Below, piece after piece: positions 1 to 8,803 of a stretch of DNA of 64,000 bases (positions within the stretch are counted from its first letter, which is position 1; each line of letters starts with the position of its first letter). This DNA is from Asanoa hainanensis. Lineage in GTDB: Bacteria; Actinomycetota; Actinomycetes; Mycobacteriales; Micromonosporaceae. The notes under the pieces were generated by a model, which was not told the DNA's origin, searched no databases, and saw only the letters and a list, made by a program, of their open reading frames with translations. Made by a program: the position numbers and the translations under genes. Location of the stretch: the NCBI RefSeq assembly GCF_900188485.1, contig NZ_FZPH01000006.1, forward strand, positions 402,618-466,617, given 5' to 3'.

Positions 1-213
1 GCGCACCTTGGGGTGCTGGCGTTGCGGGTTTCGGAGTCGGGGCTGGAAGAGGTCGGCACGGTGCGCCACCCTCGGAACGAGACCCAGGGCTACGAGCCGA
101 TGATCCGGCGGTCGCTGATCGTCGACGGGACACTGTGGACCATCTCCGACACCGGCGTGCGTGCGACCGACTCGGGATCGATGCGCGACCAGGCCTGGAT
201 CCCGTACACGTAG
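1..213 (+). CDS. 3' end of a probable beta-propeller domain protein (cut by window edge)
   Basis: The frame is open from the first base and ends at TAG 211-213, giving 70 C-terminal residues. Segments such as RSLIVDGTLWTISDTGVRAT followed by a W-I-P-Y-T terminus resemble the last blade of secreted actinobacterial beta-propeller proteins, in which a final strand reports a status value and the chain ends in an aromatic/proline-rich tail. The N-terminus, any signal peptide and the other blades lie outside the window, so the family call is by resemblance only. The neighbour is convergent with a 15-base gap. Confidence 0.5.
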   Translation, partial: AHLGVLALRVSESGLEEVGTVRHPRNETQGYEPMIRRSLIVDGTLWTISDTGVRATDSGSMRDQAWIPYT

Positions 214-228
214 CCCCTTTTCGGTGGT

Positions 229-1320
229 CTAGAGGTACATGCCCGTCTTCGGTTCCTGGGAGCCGCGGTTGGCGGGCTTGTCGCCTTCGCCGAAGAAGCG
301 CTTGCCGCCGAACTCGCCGTGCAGCCGGTCGTCGAGCTCGTCGGCGAGGCCGGTCATCACCTGGACGGCGAGCATCAGGTGAGTCGCCTGGAAGTTGCGG
401 CCGAACACCGGGATCGAGGCCCAGACGGTGTCGTTGGTGCAGTAGAGGCGGCCGATCGGCATGCGGTTGGTCAGCTCGGAGAGCTTCACGTAAAGCTGCT
501 CGGTCGGCTCGACGTCGGTCAGCACCGGCGAGAAGACGTCGACGAGGGGCGGGTTGTCGCGGACGCGTACGAACACCATCGCGGAACCGGCCCGAATGCC
601 GATGTCACCGTCGGAGTCGACCTTCAGCGCCTCGGCGTCGGACTTCATGAGCGCGGCCACCACGGTGCGCACCCGCTCCTCGAGCGCGATGGTGTCGTCC
701 TCGGCGGCCTCGTCACCGCGGGCGGCCACCTCCTGGCCGGCCTTTATCGCACTGTCGAGGTCGAGGCTGCCGGCAAGCTCGGGCCGCGCGGTGGCCAGGG
801 GCTCGACGGGGATGGGCTCGTCCTCGGAGTCGTGCACGAGGTAGACGAGGAAGGCCGGGTGCGGAGCGCCGTAGACGTCGCGCAGCGTGCGCGAGACGGT
901 AGTGGCGATCCTGGACGCGTCCTTGGTCGGCGCGTGCAGCCCGAACTGCTCGCCCGAGTCGGGAAGGACGCCGGGCGGCGACCACCCGAGCGCGACGAGG
1001 TCAGCCACCGCACCACGATCGAGCCGGTAACCCTCCGGCAGCCCGGCGTTGCCAACCGCGAGCGCGCGTACCATCCCGTCGCCGATGACCTGGATCTCGA
1101 CGGAGTAGACGGCCGCCCCGGTGCCCGACGCGGTCGGATCGAGGGTCAACTCGACCCGCGCGCCAACCGGCAACTCGGGAAGCACCTTCGACAACGCACG
1201 CGCGAAGTCACGCCAAGCCTCGATGACCTTGCCCCGCAGGTCGGCGGTACTCGCCTCGTCCAACAGGATGGCATCGGTAAACCCGTCGTCCCCCGTGCTC
1301 GCTAGCTGCGCTGACGTCAT
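229..1320 (-). CDS. TY-Chap / YbjN-type peptide-binding chaperone-like protein
   Basis: The 363-residue product looks like two tandem alpha/beta domains of the YbjN / type III secretion chaperone-like (TY-Chap) superfamily, common in Micromonosporaceae. The N-terminal half (about 1-170) ends near PAFLVYLVHDSEDEP. An acidic linker (about 190-215) leads to a second domain with DIGIRAGSAMVFVRVRDNPP, typical of YbjN folds, and LYVKLSELTNRMPIGRLYCT. No signal peptide or membrane segment is seen, so it is probably cytoplasmic. The ATG at 1320 is the first reasonable start. No partner gene is adjacent; the role is inferred only from the fold. Confidence 0.75.
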   Translation of the reverse strand: MTSAQLASTGDDGFTDAILLDEASTADLRGKVIEAWRDFARALSKVLPELPVGARVELTLDPTASGTGAAVYSVEIQVIGDGMVRALAVGNAGLPEGYRLDRGAVADLVALGWSPPGVLPDSGEQFGLHAPTKDASRIATTVSRTLRDVYGAPHPAFLVYLVHDSEDEPIPVEPLATARPELAGSLDLDSAIKAGQEVAARGDEAAEDDTIALEERVRTVVAALMKSDAEALKVDSDGDIGIRAGSAMVFVRVRDNPPLVDVFSPVLTDVEPTEQLYVKLSELTNRMPIGRLYCTNDTVWASIPVFGRNFQATHLMLAVQVMTGLADELDDRLHGEFGGKRFFGEGDKPANRGSQEPKTGMYL

Positions 1321-1556
1321 GATCGCCTCCGTCCGTCAGGCACACCCTACCCAGGCCACCGGTCCCCACGGATAGGCCGGTGTGAGTCGGATAACCGCAT
1401 TACACCGCGCTTACACCCGGTCCGCTCGCGTACCCCCGTTCGAGCTTCCAACCTGCGCACCCGATCGACCAGGGATGTTTCGACATCCGAACCAACGCGA
1501 GGATTGCGGGGGTTACCTGCGAGCCCGAGCCAGATGCCCCTCGGCGTCCCGCTGCG
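1321..1556. other. Intergenic region with no recognised gene
   Basis: About 236 bases between the start of the TY-Chap gene and the end of the DUF6457 gene, both on the minus strand. It must hold the promoter for the TY-Chap gene. I see no RNA gene, strong hairpin or repeat in it. Confidence 0.5.
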
Positions 1557-1811
1557 TCATCGGTCGGCCCGAGCTCCCACCAACGCGGTCAACCTTGCCG
1601 CGGCCTCGCGCGGATCAGCACCGCGCCCGACGGCAAGCCCCAACAGGTAAGCGGTAACCGGCGCAGCCGGCCGCACCGCGTTGTGCGCGACATCCCGAGC
1701 CAGATCGAGCACGAGCGAAACCGGAGCATCAGCGGGCGCGATACCCAACTCCGCACAGGCGGCCCGCACCCATTCGTCGAGCTTCATCCCGCTGTTCTCG
1801 CTGTCAGCCAT
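1557..1811 (-). CDS. DUF6457 domain protein
   Basis: An 84-residue helical protein with [16 protein letters not shown] near its start and a C-terminal arginine/alanine-rich helix. It matches the small DUF6457 family, which in actinobacteria is encoded beside mobA and fdhD. Its ATG at 1811 lies 28 bases inside the 3' end of mobA (stop at 1784), so the two genes overlap and are probably translated from one transcript. The biochemical role is unknown; the constant neighbourhood suggests molybdenum cofactor or formate dehydrogenase maturation. Confidence 0.75.
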   Translation of the reverse strand: MADSENSGMKLDEWVRAACAELGIAPADAPVSLVLDLARDVAHNAVRPAAPVTAYLLGLAVGRGADPREAAARLTALVGARADR

Positions 1812-2941
1812 TCCCGCACCCTACGGAGGTCGTCGTCGGTGTCACAGTCGAACCACGGCGGCGGCCCGTCGCCGACCCACGCCACCTCCACAACGTGCAG
1901 CGGCTCGATAAGTGCACGCATCGAGGCACCGCGCACGCCTCCGCGGCGGGTCACCAAGCCGGCGCCGACGCCAGGGCCAGAGTCGGCGTCCGGGCCGGGG
2001 CCGGGGTCCGCGTCCGCGCCAAGGCCAGGGTCCGCGTCCGCGCCAAGGCCAGGGTCCGCGTCCGCGCCAAGGCCAGGGTCCGCGTCCGCGCCAAGGCCAG
2101 GGTCCGCGTCCGGGCCAGGGCCGGGGCCGGGGTCCGCGTTCGGGCCGGGGCCAAAGTCCGAGTCCAGGCCTGTGTCGCGGCCAGCGCCAGCACGAGAGGC
2201 ATGGCCAGCCTCAGAGCCGACAGCAGGGCTTGCGCCAGAGGCCGAGTCGCGACGGGAGAACACGTCGACGCTCGTGCCGGCGTCAGCCTCACCGCCACGG
2301 CCCGCGCCCACCTCAAGGCCCATGCCTGCGCCAAGGCCCGTGCCCGCGTCGACCCGGGGGTGACTTCCCGCGCCTGCGTCAACGCACGCACCGGCGTCCA
2401 CGTTGAGGCCTGCGCTCACGTCAAGCCCGCGGCCCTCGTCCGGGCCGAGCTGAGGGCCCGCGCCAGAGCCTTTTTGCGCGGTCATGCCGGCGCCAGCGCC
2501 CGACATCATCTCCGCGAGGCGGCTCCGCAAGGCCTCGGCTCGCCACACACCGCACAGGAACTGTCGGCGTCCGTCACGATCGACGAAGAGCGCACCGTCG
2601 GCAGTGGACAGACGGTCGCGGAGCGCACGCACGGCGTCCGCCGTCAACAACGGCAGGTCACCGGCGACGATCGCCACCTCGGCCGCGTCCGAGCCGACCA
2701 TCGCCAGCCCGGCCGCGATGGCCGCGACCGGGCCACCGCCTGGCGGTTCTTCGCGCGTGTAGCCCACCCCCGCCGGCACATCGCCGGTCCCGCCGACGAC
2801 GACCCTCGGTTCGGCAGCGCCCACCGCGTCGAGGACGCGGTCGCGCATCGAGCGCCCGGCCACGACCACCGACGGCTTGTCGTTGCCGCCCATCCGCCGA
2901 GCCGATCCGCCCGCCAGCACGACGGCCGCAAACCCCGCCAC
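1784..2941 (-). CDS. mobA: Molybdenum cofactor guanylyltransferase with a large low-complexity insertion
   Basis: Probable MobA-type nucleotidyltransferase attaching GMP to molybdopterin. The N-terminal signature [17 protein letters not shown] is intact, followed by [10 protein letters not shown] and VAGDLPLL, the metal/nucleotide-binding part of the family. I chose GTG 2941 (385 aa) because GGGAGGAG lies four bases upstream; an in-frame ATG at 2989 lacks this. The family is usually about 190-210 residues. Here about 190 extra residues (roughly 150-338) made of Gly, Ala, Asp and Pro separate the catalytic part from a conserved C-terminus ([15 protein letters not shown], then [16 protein letters not shown]). 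Part of the insertion is a tandem array of the octamer GLGADADP. Downstream gene DUF6457 overlaps. Confidence 0.85.
   Translation of the reverse strand: MAGFAAVVLAGGSARRMGGNDKPSVVVAGRSMRDRVLDAVGAAEPRVVVGGTGDVPAGVGYTREEPPGGGPVAAIAAGLAMVGSDAAEVAIVAGDLPLLTADAVRALRDRLSTADGALFVDRDGRRQFLCGVWRAEALRSRLAEMMSGAGAGMTAQKGSGAGPQLGPDEGRGLDVSAGLNVDAGACVDAGAGSHPRVDAGTGLGAGMGLEVGAGRGGEADAGTSVDVFSRRDSASGASPAVGSEAGHASRAGAGRDTGLDSDFGPGPNADPGPGPGPDADPGLGADADPGLGADADPGLGADADPGLGADADPGPGPDADSGPGVGAGLVTRRGGVRGASMRALIEPLHVVEVAWVGDGPPPWFDCDTDDDLRRVREWLTARTAG
2004..2112. repeat. 24-bp tandem repeat inside mobA
   Basis: About four and a half near-identical 24-bp units containing GCGCCAAGGCCAGGGTCC run head to tail, encoding repeated GLGADADP on the minus strand. 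Flanking sequence (about 1965-2160) is a degenerate version of the same unit. The low divergence suggests recent expansion by slippage. Confidence 0.9.
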
Positions 2942-3201
2942 AACGCTCCTCCCGACCGCGAACCTCCTCCACGACCCTACGGCGATCACCGCCCACTACC
3001 CGCGAACTATCGGAGTCCCTTCTGTCCGCACTGTCCGACGAAACTCACCCACCTCCCCGAGTCGTCGGCCAGGCAGCCCAGTCGGGTTGGCCCCGCGGAG
3101 CCCAGACCGAGCAGGACCGAAGACCGAAGGCCAGTCGCACCCGCACGGCGTTTGCCCGACATCCCTCGGCGGCGGGGCCAGTCTGGGGGCAGGATGATGG
3201 C

Positions 3202-4086
3202 GTGGGACGTGTAACCGACCGGCGCGAGATCGTCCGTATCGACCTCTCGGCCGGCACCACGGTGCGCCGGATGGACTCGATCTCCGGCGAGGAGCCGCTG
3301 GAGATCCGGGTGGGTCGCCGCGCCGACGGATCCGCGCCCCGCCGGCCGCTCGCCGTCACCATGCGTACGCCGGGGGACGATATCGATCTCGCGATCGGCT
3401 TTCTGCTGACCGAAGGCGTCATCCGCGACGCCGGCGACATCGTCACCGCCCAGCTGTGTGCTGGTACGGATACTCCCAACACCTACAACGTGGTCGACAT
3501 CGTGCTCGCCGAAGGGGTGCCCGCGCCCGACACGGATCCCGCCCGCGCTTTCTACACGACCAGCTCGTGCGGCGTGTGCGGCAAGGCGAGCATCGACGCG
3601 ATCCGCACCCGGTCGCCCTGGCGCCTCGTCGACCACCCGATGACCGTCAGCCCACGTGTGCTGGCCGCGCTGCCCGACCGGCTGCGGGCAGCCCAGCAGG
3701 CCTTCGACCGCACTGGCGGTTTGCACGCTGCCGGCCTGTTCACTGCGGACGGTGAGCCGGTGCTGGTGCGAGAGGACGTCGGACGTCACAACGCCGTGGA
3801 CAAGGTCATCGGGCGGGCAGCCGCTGAGCATCGGTTGCCGCTGGTTGACCACGTGCTGCTGGTTTCCGGTCGGGCGAGCTTCGAGCTCACCCAGAAGGCC
3901 TGGATGGCCGGCATCCCCGTACTCGCGGCGGTGTCGGCTCCCAGCTCGCTTGCCGTCGACCTGGCGCAGGAAGCCGGCATGACGTTGATCGGCTTCCTGC
4001 GCGGCCCGACGATGAACGTGTACGCGGGCGCCCACCGGATCTCCGAACCCGACCCGTACCGGGCGGCGTCGCCAGCCACGCACTGA
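3202..4086 (+). CDS. fdhD: Formate dehydrogenase accessory sulfurtransferase FdhD
   Basis: FdhD takes sulfur from the cysteine desulfurase IscS and transfers it to the molybdenum cofactor of formate dehydrogenase. The 294-residue protein has the catalytic loop [14 protein letters not shown] (CxxC near residues 120-123), [15 protein letters not shown], and [19 protein letters not shown], all family hallmarks, and full family length. The GTG at 3202 follows a weak AGGA-like ribosome site. It is divergent from mobA/DUF6457, with a 260-base gap that holds both promoters. No formate dehydrogenase gene is in the window. Confidence 0.93.
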   Translation: MGRVTDRREIVRIDLSAGTTVRRMDSISGEEPLEIRVGRRADGSAPRRPLAVTMRTPGDDIDLAIGFLLTEGVIRDAGDIVTAQLCAGTDTPNTYNVVDIVLAEGVPAPDTDPARAFYTTSSCGVCGKASIDAIRTRSPWRLVDHPMTVSPRVLAALPDRLRAAQQAFDRTGGLHAAGLFTADGEPVLVREDVGRHNAVDKVIGRAAAEHRLPLVDHVLLVSGRASFELTQKAWMAGIPVLAAVSAPSSLAVDLAQEAGMTLIGFLRGPTMNVYAGAHRISEPDPYRAASPATH

Positions 4087-4382
4087 CGCGCGCCCGATCG
4101 CGCCAACCGCCAGCAACAGGAAGGCGACGGTCTTCGAAGCGCTCCGAACCACCCGCGACAACGGCAGGGCGCACCCGAGAGTGCTGGTACCGACAGAACG
4201 CACCACAACTGCCGCGGAACCCGCCTGAACCGGCGCCGCCGAGACCGAACGCAGTGCCGGAACGGCCGGCACCGGCCTGGGTGACGAGACCGGCCAGACA
4301 GCTGGAACTGCCGCTGCCTCCCCCGAAGGCGATGCGGGAGTCGGCTTGGCCGGATCGGGGCCCCGCGTTGACATCGCCATCC
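4087..4382. other. Convergent intergenic region, no gene recognised
   Basis: About 296 bases between the stops of fdhD (plus) and the DUF4192 gene (minus). A minus-strand frame beginning with an ATG two bases after the DUF4192 stop is open and includes a short hydrophobic stretch, but it continues antisense through all of fdhD and looks like a GC artefact. No clear terminator hairpin was found. Confidence 0.4.
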
Positions 4383-5513
4383 TCAGCTCGCCTGCTCGAG
4401 CCCGACGTGCGGACCGATCCAGCGACGCCGCACGCGGCGAGTCGGCGCTCGATCCGGTTGCTCCTCCGCGTCCACCATGATCGACGGCGGGAGGCACTGG
4501 TCCAGGACTTCGTCGACCATGCGAGCCAGCGCGTAGTCGGGGTCGACCGCCAGCGCTCGTTCGACAGCGATCGCCGCCAACGCGCCGTGTCCCGCTCGCC
4601 AAGCCGCGAACGCCAGCAAACTCGCCGGAGCGGCCGCGAGTGGCGGGTCGACCCGCCGGACCAGGTCGCTCCAGAGGTCGACCTGCCACTCGTCGTCGGT
4701 GGTGTGCTCCCACGCGTGGTCGCGTACCGGCAGGTGAACGAGCAGGACGCTGAGCCACGCCACCTCGTCGTCACTCAGCCGCCGCCCGGCGCGATAGCGG
4801 TCGACGGCGTCCTCGACCGCCTCGTTGCCCGCCGCCCGCAGCGCCTTGGCCACCCGGGCGTTAGCGCGCACGGCAGCGCCGGCGGCGTGCGGCGAGATCG
4901 GCCGAAGCCGCGGCGGATCGCTGTCGCTGGCGGCGCGGGCACCGTCGACGAGCGCGGTCAGGCGCACGTCGGCCCGTGCCGTCGCATCGGTCATCGCCGC
5001 TCGGGCCGCTCCCTCGACCGGCGCGAGGGATGCGGCAACGGCTTCGCGGTCGGGGAGCGCGACCCGGCCCGCGTAGACCGCGGAGGCACCCACGCAGGTT
5101 GTCGTCAGGTCGAAGGGCTTGCCTTCCGGCGGGCAGCAGGCCGGGTTCGCGCAGACATACGACCAGTAGCGACCTCCGTCGACGCGCAGGACGTCGAGAG
5201 TGGCGATGTCGGTCGACCGCAATGCCACACACACCGCCTCGGCGACCGGAGTCACCGAGCTCGACGGCCCGTAGCCCACGATGGCGATCGCGTCGACCGG
5301 ATCACGGAGCAGCAGCGCGACCAGACGCCGGGCGACGTGATCCGAGGTGATCGCATCGGGTAGGTCCCCACGCGCCACGAAGCGCACCCGGTCGTCGACG
5401 ATCGCGACGACCACGATGCTCTCGGCCGGATGGAAGCCGAGCAGGTAAGGCACCGACGCGATGAGGTCGGCGCAGGAACGCAAGGTGATGGGTGGCGCCT
5501 CGGTAGCGGTCAT
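4383..5513 (-). CDS. DUF4192 domain protein
   Basis: A 376-residue soluble protein of the actinobacterial DUF4192 family. The N-terminal block ITLRSCADLIASVPYLLGFH with PAESIVVVAI is the family signature, and a C-terminal helical region ends with RALAVDPDYALARMVDEVLD. The ATG at 5513 starts the conserved block directly; the open frame continues upstream into sequence without family similarity. Function is unknown. Its upstream region contains a pair of perfect TTATCCACA DnaA boxes in inverted orientation (5567-5615), so expression may respond to DnaA; this is inference. Confidence 0.85.
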   Translation of the reverse strand: MTATEAPPITLRSCADLIASVPYLLGFHPAESIVVVAIVDDRVRFVARGDLPDAITSDHVARRLVALLLRDPVDAIAIVGYGPSSSVTPVAEAVCVALRSTDIATLDVLRVDGGRYWSYVCANPACCPPEGKPFDLTTTCVGASAVYAGRVALPDREAVAASLAPVEGAARAAMTDATARADVRLTALVDGARAASDSDPPRLRPISPHAAGAAVRANARVAKALRAAGNEAVEDAVDRYRAGRRLSDDEVAWLSVLLVHLPVRDHAWEHTTDDEWQVDLWSDLVRRVDPPLAAAPASLLAFAAWRAGHGALAAIAVERALAVDPDYALARMVDEVLDQCLPPSIMVDAEEQPDRAPTRRVRRRWIGPHVGLEQAS

Positions 5514-5566
5514 GGCGCGGAAGCGTGGTCGATCCCGGTGTGTGATCGCCACCCCACGAAGCGCGA

Positions 5567-5615
5567 CTGTGGATAACTTCGTGCGGGCGAATTCGGCGCA
5601 CAAAGTTATCCACAG
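5567..5615. promoter_or_regulatory. Inverted pair of perfect DnaA boxes
   Basis: TGTGGATAA at 5568-5576 and TTATCCACA at 5606-5614 are both exact matches to the classical DnaA-box sequence. They sit in 19-bp inverted arms with one mismatch (5580 against 5602) and an 11-base loop. The element lies 54 bases upstream of the DUF4192 start and 44 bases after the stop of the same-strand GNAT gene, so it could be a regulatory site, a DnaA-titrating locus, or a hairpin at the end of the GNAT transcript. Confidence 0.8.
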
Positions 5616-5658
5616 GCAGCCGCCAAGATCCCTGCCGCTGCCCGCAGACCCGGCACAC

Positions 5659-6165
5659 TCAGCCCCTGAAGCGCAGCCCGTGCAGATCGATCTCGACGTC
5701 GTCCACGGTGGACGGCGACGAACGCAGGTCAAGGCTGAGCTCGACAGCGGAGAGGAGGTCGAAACCAGCAGCATGAAGCGACTTCAGAGCTTCGACGTTG
5801 CGCGACTCCGGTCGGATGGTGAGGCGCGCCAGCGACCGCTTCTTCGCCTCGCCGGTGACGTGCTTCAGCAGCGCGGCACCCACACCCGATCCGCGGCGGC
5901 TGGCCGAGACCACGATCGGCTCCACCTCGCCGCTGGTTCCGAACATCAGCAGCCCGACCAGGCCGATGATGGTCTCGTCGGAATCTTCGGCAACCCAGAT
6001 CCCCGACAGGTCGAGCCGGGTCAGATAGTCCTCGAAGCCCGCGCCCGGGTCGGCGCCGGCCGACCTGCCATAGAGACCACTACGCCGCTCCGCGAGTTCG
6101 ACCCACAGTGCCCGACCCGCGGAGTGGTCCTGGGGACGATAGGGGCGGACCACCACATCCGTCAT
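5659..6165 (-). CDS. GNAT family N-acetyltransferase
   Basis: A 168-residue single-domain GNAT enzyme that would transfer an acetyl group from acetyl-CoA to an amine. The acetyl-CoA-binding segment is SRRGSGVGAALLKHV (motif A, about residues 90-110), preceded by VEPIVVSA and followed by the strand RLTIRPESRNVEALKSLHAA and GFDLL. I chose the ATG at 6165 because MTDVVVRPYRPQD is the usual GNAT first strand; upstream in-frame codons overlap the divergent kinase gene. The substrate cannot be predicted. Confidence 0.85.
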   Translation of the reverse strand: MTDVVVRPYRPQDHSAGRALWVELAERRSGLYGRSAGADPGAGFEDYLTRLDLSGIWVAEDSDETIIGLVGLLMFGTSGEVEPIVVSASRRGSGVGAALLKHVTGEAKKRSLARLTIRPESRNVEALKSLHAAGFDLLSAVELSLDLRSSPSTVDDVEIDLHGLRFRG

Positions 6166-6235
6166 GTCTTCATGCTTACTCTCCGAAGCGACCCGGCGGA
6201 ACCCGATGCACGACAGGGGTCCAGACTTGAGCCTC

Positions 6236-7126
6236 ATGGACCTGGCCTACCTCCGGTCACATCCGCAACATCTGCCGACGTTTCTCAAGCATCAGCGGAT
6301 CCGCGAGACCCCCGTCGCGGGCGGCAGCATCTCGGCCGCCTCCCGTCTGACGCTCGACGACGGTGCCTCGTTGTTCGTCAAGACCTGGCCCGAGCGGTCG
6401 CCGGACCCGACACCCGAAGGCTTCTTCACGTCGGAAGCGTCCGGCATCGAGTGGCTGCGCACCGCAGGCGGTCCCCCGTTGCCCGAGGTCCTGGTCGCCC
6501 TGCCCAACCTGTTGGCGCTCGAATGGGTCGACCCCGGGGAGCCGACCAGGGCGGGTGCCGAGCGCTTCGGCCGACAACTGGCAGCGATGCACCGAGCGGG
6601 CGCTCCGTCGTTCGGCGCGGAATGGCCTGGCTTCATCGGTGCGCTGCATCAGGACAACGCGCCCTCCGCGCAAGCCTGGCCGCAGTGGTTCGCCGAGCGA
6701 CGGCTTCAGCCCTACTTGCGGCTGTCGGTCGATGGTGGGGCGCTCTCCTCGGACGACGCGACGGCGACAGAGCGAGTCATAAACCAGATCGAGGTGTACG
6801 GCGGCGCGGAACCCCCATCGCGCATTCACGGCGACCTGTGGCCGGGCAACGTGCACTGGGCGGCCGACGGCCAGGCCTGGCTGATCGACCCCGCCGCGCA
6901 CGGGGGTCATCGGGAGACCGACCTGGCCCAGCTCGCACTCTTCGGCGGGGCACCAGAGCTGGCAACGACCACCGACGCTTACCGCGAGGAGTGGCCGCTC
7001 GCGGAGGGCTGGCAGCAACGAGTGCCGCTGCATCAGCTACATCTCCTGCTCGTGCACACGGCGCTCTTCGGTTCGACCTACCGATCCGCGGTCCGCCAGG
7101 CCGTCGACACGCTGCTGCGCACCTAA
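6236..7126 (+). CDS. Fructosamine-kinase-family protein
   Basis: A 296-residue member of the fructosamine/ketosamine-3-kinase family (aminoglycoside phosphotransferase-like fold), which phosphorylates sugar-amine adducts and thereby lets them fall apart. Visible family features are FVKTWPE (ATP lysine region), SRIHGDLWPGNVHW (catalytic loop with the Asp) and AWLIDPAAHGGHRETDLAQL (metal-binding DPA and the conserved ETDLA). The ATG 6236 gives the normal N-terminus; an ATG at 6206 with GGCGGA upstream is an alternative. It is nearly back to back with the GNAT gene. Confidence 0.85.
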   Translation: MDLAYLRSHPQHLPTFLKHQRIRETPVAGGSISAASRLTLDDGASLFVKTWPERSPDPTPEGFFTSEASGIEWLRTAGGPPLPEVLVALPNLLALEWVDPGEPTRAGAERFGRQLAAMHRAGAPSFGAEWPGFIGALHQDNAPSAQAWPQWFAERRLQPYLRLSVDGGALSSDDATATERVINQIEVYGGAEPPSRIHGDLWPGNVHWAADGQAWLIDPAAHGGHRETDLAQLALFGGAPELATTTDAYREEWPLAEGWQQRVPLHQLHLLLVHTALFGSTYRSAVRQAVDTLLRT

Positions 7127-7584
7127 GCCGCCGGGTCCTCGGGTCGTGGCGGGTCAGGCGCTGGCCGGCGCGAGCCGCGGCCGAGTCGGCTAAACCGCCA
7201 CGCCGTCGGGTCGTGGCGGGTTAGGCGCTCGCCGGCGCGTTCCGCCGTGATCTGGCGCGGGTTGCGGGTGGAGTCGGCAATGTTCTACTGCCCGGCCACG
7301 ATGGTCGACGGCGCCGCAGCGCTGCCGTGGGCCTTTCGACGACCAACTCGCGGGCGCTACTGCGCTGCGCCGGCGTGGCCGGCGCGGTCGACCCGAGCTC
7401 CCTGACCCGTCCGCGCCACGCGCACGGCTCGCCCGCAGGGGATCGCACGCGGGTTGGCCGGCGGCAAAGTTTGCATCTCCGGATGGCCTGTGAGCGGCGT
7501 CGATCGCAAGCGGACGCTAGGGCACGTTGGGGTCGGCCTTTGCGGGCATCCACGGAAGGGGGCATCACGCGATACGGTCGAACG
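7127..7584. other. Intergenic region upstream of moaA
   Basis: 458 bases. The first 110 hold the direct repeat and hairpin described separately. The rest has no recognised gene, and no known molybdenum-cofactor riboswitch structure could be identified by eye. The moaA promoter must lie here. Confidence 0.4.
7190..7224 (+). terminator. Hairpin after the fructosamine-kinase gene
   Basis: CTAAACCGCCACG (7190-7202) pairs with CGTGGCGGGTTAG (7212-7224) with one mismatch around a 9-base loop. It lies 64 bases after the stop. The right arm and following bases (7207-7240) are an almost exact direct copy of 7139-7172. There is no clear U-tract, so terminator function is likely but not certain. Confidence 0.55.
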
Positions 7585-8622
7585 GTGACGATATCCGAGG
7601 TCCGCGCCACGAATGGGGTGCTCGGCGACCGCTTCGGGCGGGTAGCTACCGATCTGCGGGTGTCGCTGACGGATCGGTGCAACCTCCGGTGCACGTACTG
7701 CATGCCCGCCGAGGGGCTCGCGTGGCTGCCGCGCGAAGAGTTGTTGAGCGACGACGAGATCGTGCGGTTGGTGCGGATCGCGGTCGAGTTGTTGGGTGTT
7801 ACGAATGTCCGGTTCACCGGAGGAGAGCCGCTGATCCGGCCTGGGTTGGTCGAGATCGTTCGGGCGTGTGCCGATCTGCGGCCTCGGCCGAAAATGTCGG
7901 TCACTACCAACGGGATCGGGCTCGAGCGGCTGGCACCCGCGCTGAAGAGCGCCGGGCTCGATCGGGTCAACGTTTCGCTCGACACGTTGGACCCGGAACG
8001 GTTCAAGACGCTGACCCGGCGGGATCGGCATGCGTCCGTGGTGTCGGGGCTCAAGGCGGCGGCCGACGCCGGGCTCGTGCCCGTGAAAATCAACTCCGTG
8101 CTGATGCGCGGCGTCAACGACGACGAAGCGCCGGAGTTGGTGCGGTTCGCGCTGGAGCACGGCTACGAGTTGCGGTTTATCGAACAGATGCCGCTCGACG
8201 CGCAGCACAGCTGGGATCGCGCCACGATGGTCACCGCCGACGAGATCCTGGAGGCGTTGCGGGCCAGCTACACGCTGCTGCCGGATCCGGTCGAGCGCGG
8301 CGGGGCGCCGGCCGAGACGTGGTTGGTGGACGGCTACCGGGCCAGTGACGGCGGGCCCGCGCGGGTCGGCGTGATCGGCAGCGTGACGCGGCCGTTCTGC
8401 GGTGACTGCGATCGCACCCGCCTCACCGCGGACGGCCAGATCCGCAACTGCCTGTTCGCGACCGACGAATCCGATCTACGCGGTGCGATGCGCGGCGGCG
8501 CTACCGACGAGGAGCTCGCCACCCGCTGGCAGGCCGCGATGTGGGTCAAGCGCGCCGGCCACGGCATCGACGACCCGTCCTTCCTGCAGCCGGCCCGGCC
8601 GATGTCCGCCATCGGCGGCTGA
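7585..8622 (+). CDS. moaA: GTP 3',8-cyclase (molybdenum cofactor synthesis protein A)
   Basis: Radical-SAM enzyme that, with MoaC, converts GTP to cyclic pyranopterin monophosphate. The 345-residue protein has the N-terminal Fe4S4 motif CNLRCTYC (residues 32-39), the GGEPL glycine-rich SAM site, the second cluster with CGDCDRTRLTADGQIRNC (about residues 272-289), and the C-terminal GG that the family needs for activity. The GTG at 7585 gives the expected N-terminus; the frame is open further upstream but without similarity. Its partner genes moaC/mog/moeA/moaE are 11 kb away. Confidence 0.95.
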   Translation: MTISEVRATNGVLGDRFGRVATDLRVSLTDRCNLRCTYCMPAEGLAWLPREELLSDDEIVRLVRIAVELLGVTNVRFTGGEPLIRPGLVEIVRACADLRPRPKMSVTTNGIGLERLAPALKSAGLDRVNVSLDTLDPERFKTLTRRDRHASVVSGLKAAADAGLVPVKINSVLMRGVNDDEAPELVRFALEHGYELRFIEQMPLDAQHSWDRATMVTADEILEALRASYTLLPDPVERGGAPAETWLVDGYRASDGGPARVGVIGSVTRPFCGDCDRTRLTADGQIRNCLFATDESDLRGAMRGGATDEELATRWQAAMWVKRAGHGIDDPSFLQPARPMSAIGG

Positions 8623-8803
8623 CAAACCCGACGTCGGTGACCACCGGACGCGCCTCCGACGTGCCTGGCCCGCCGGCACTCTCATCGCCTCGTCGCACCC
8701 GCGCTTCCCTCGCAGGCGGGTGCGGTGCCTGGCTCCTTGGTGTTGCGGTGTGTTCGTCGCTCTCCGCGTCGGACCGTTTTGGGTGGGAGATAGGCTGATC
8801 GTC

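Noticed and set aside
3007-4758. Long minus-strand open frame across fdhD
   Set aside because: It is fully antisense to fdhD and part of DUF4192 in a shifted frame; open only because of high GC, with no family similarity.
7127-7584. Molybdenum cofactor riboswitch before moaA
   Set aside because: No arrangement resembling the known structure could be found by eye; a covariance search would be needed to exclude it fully.
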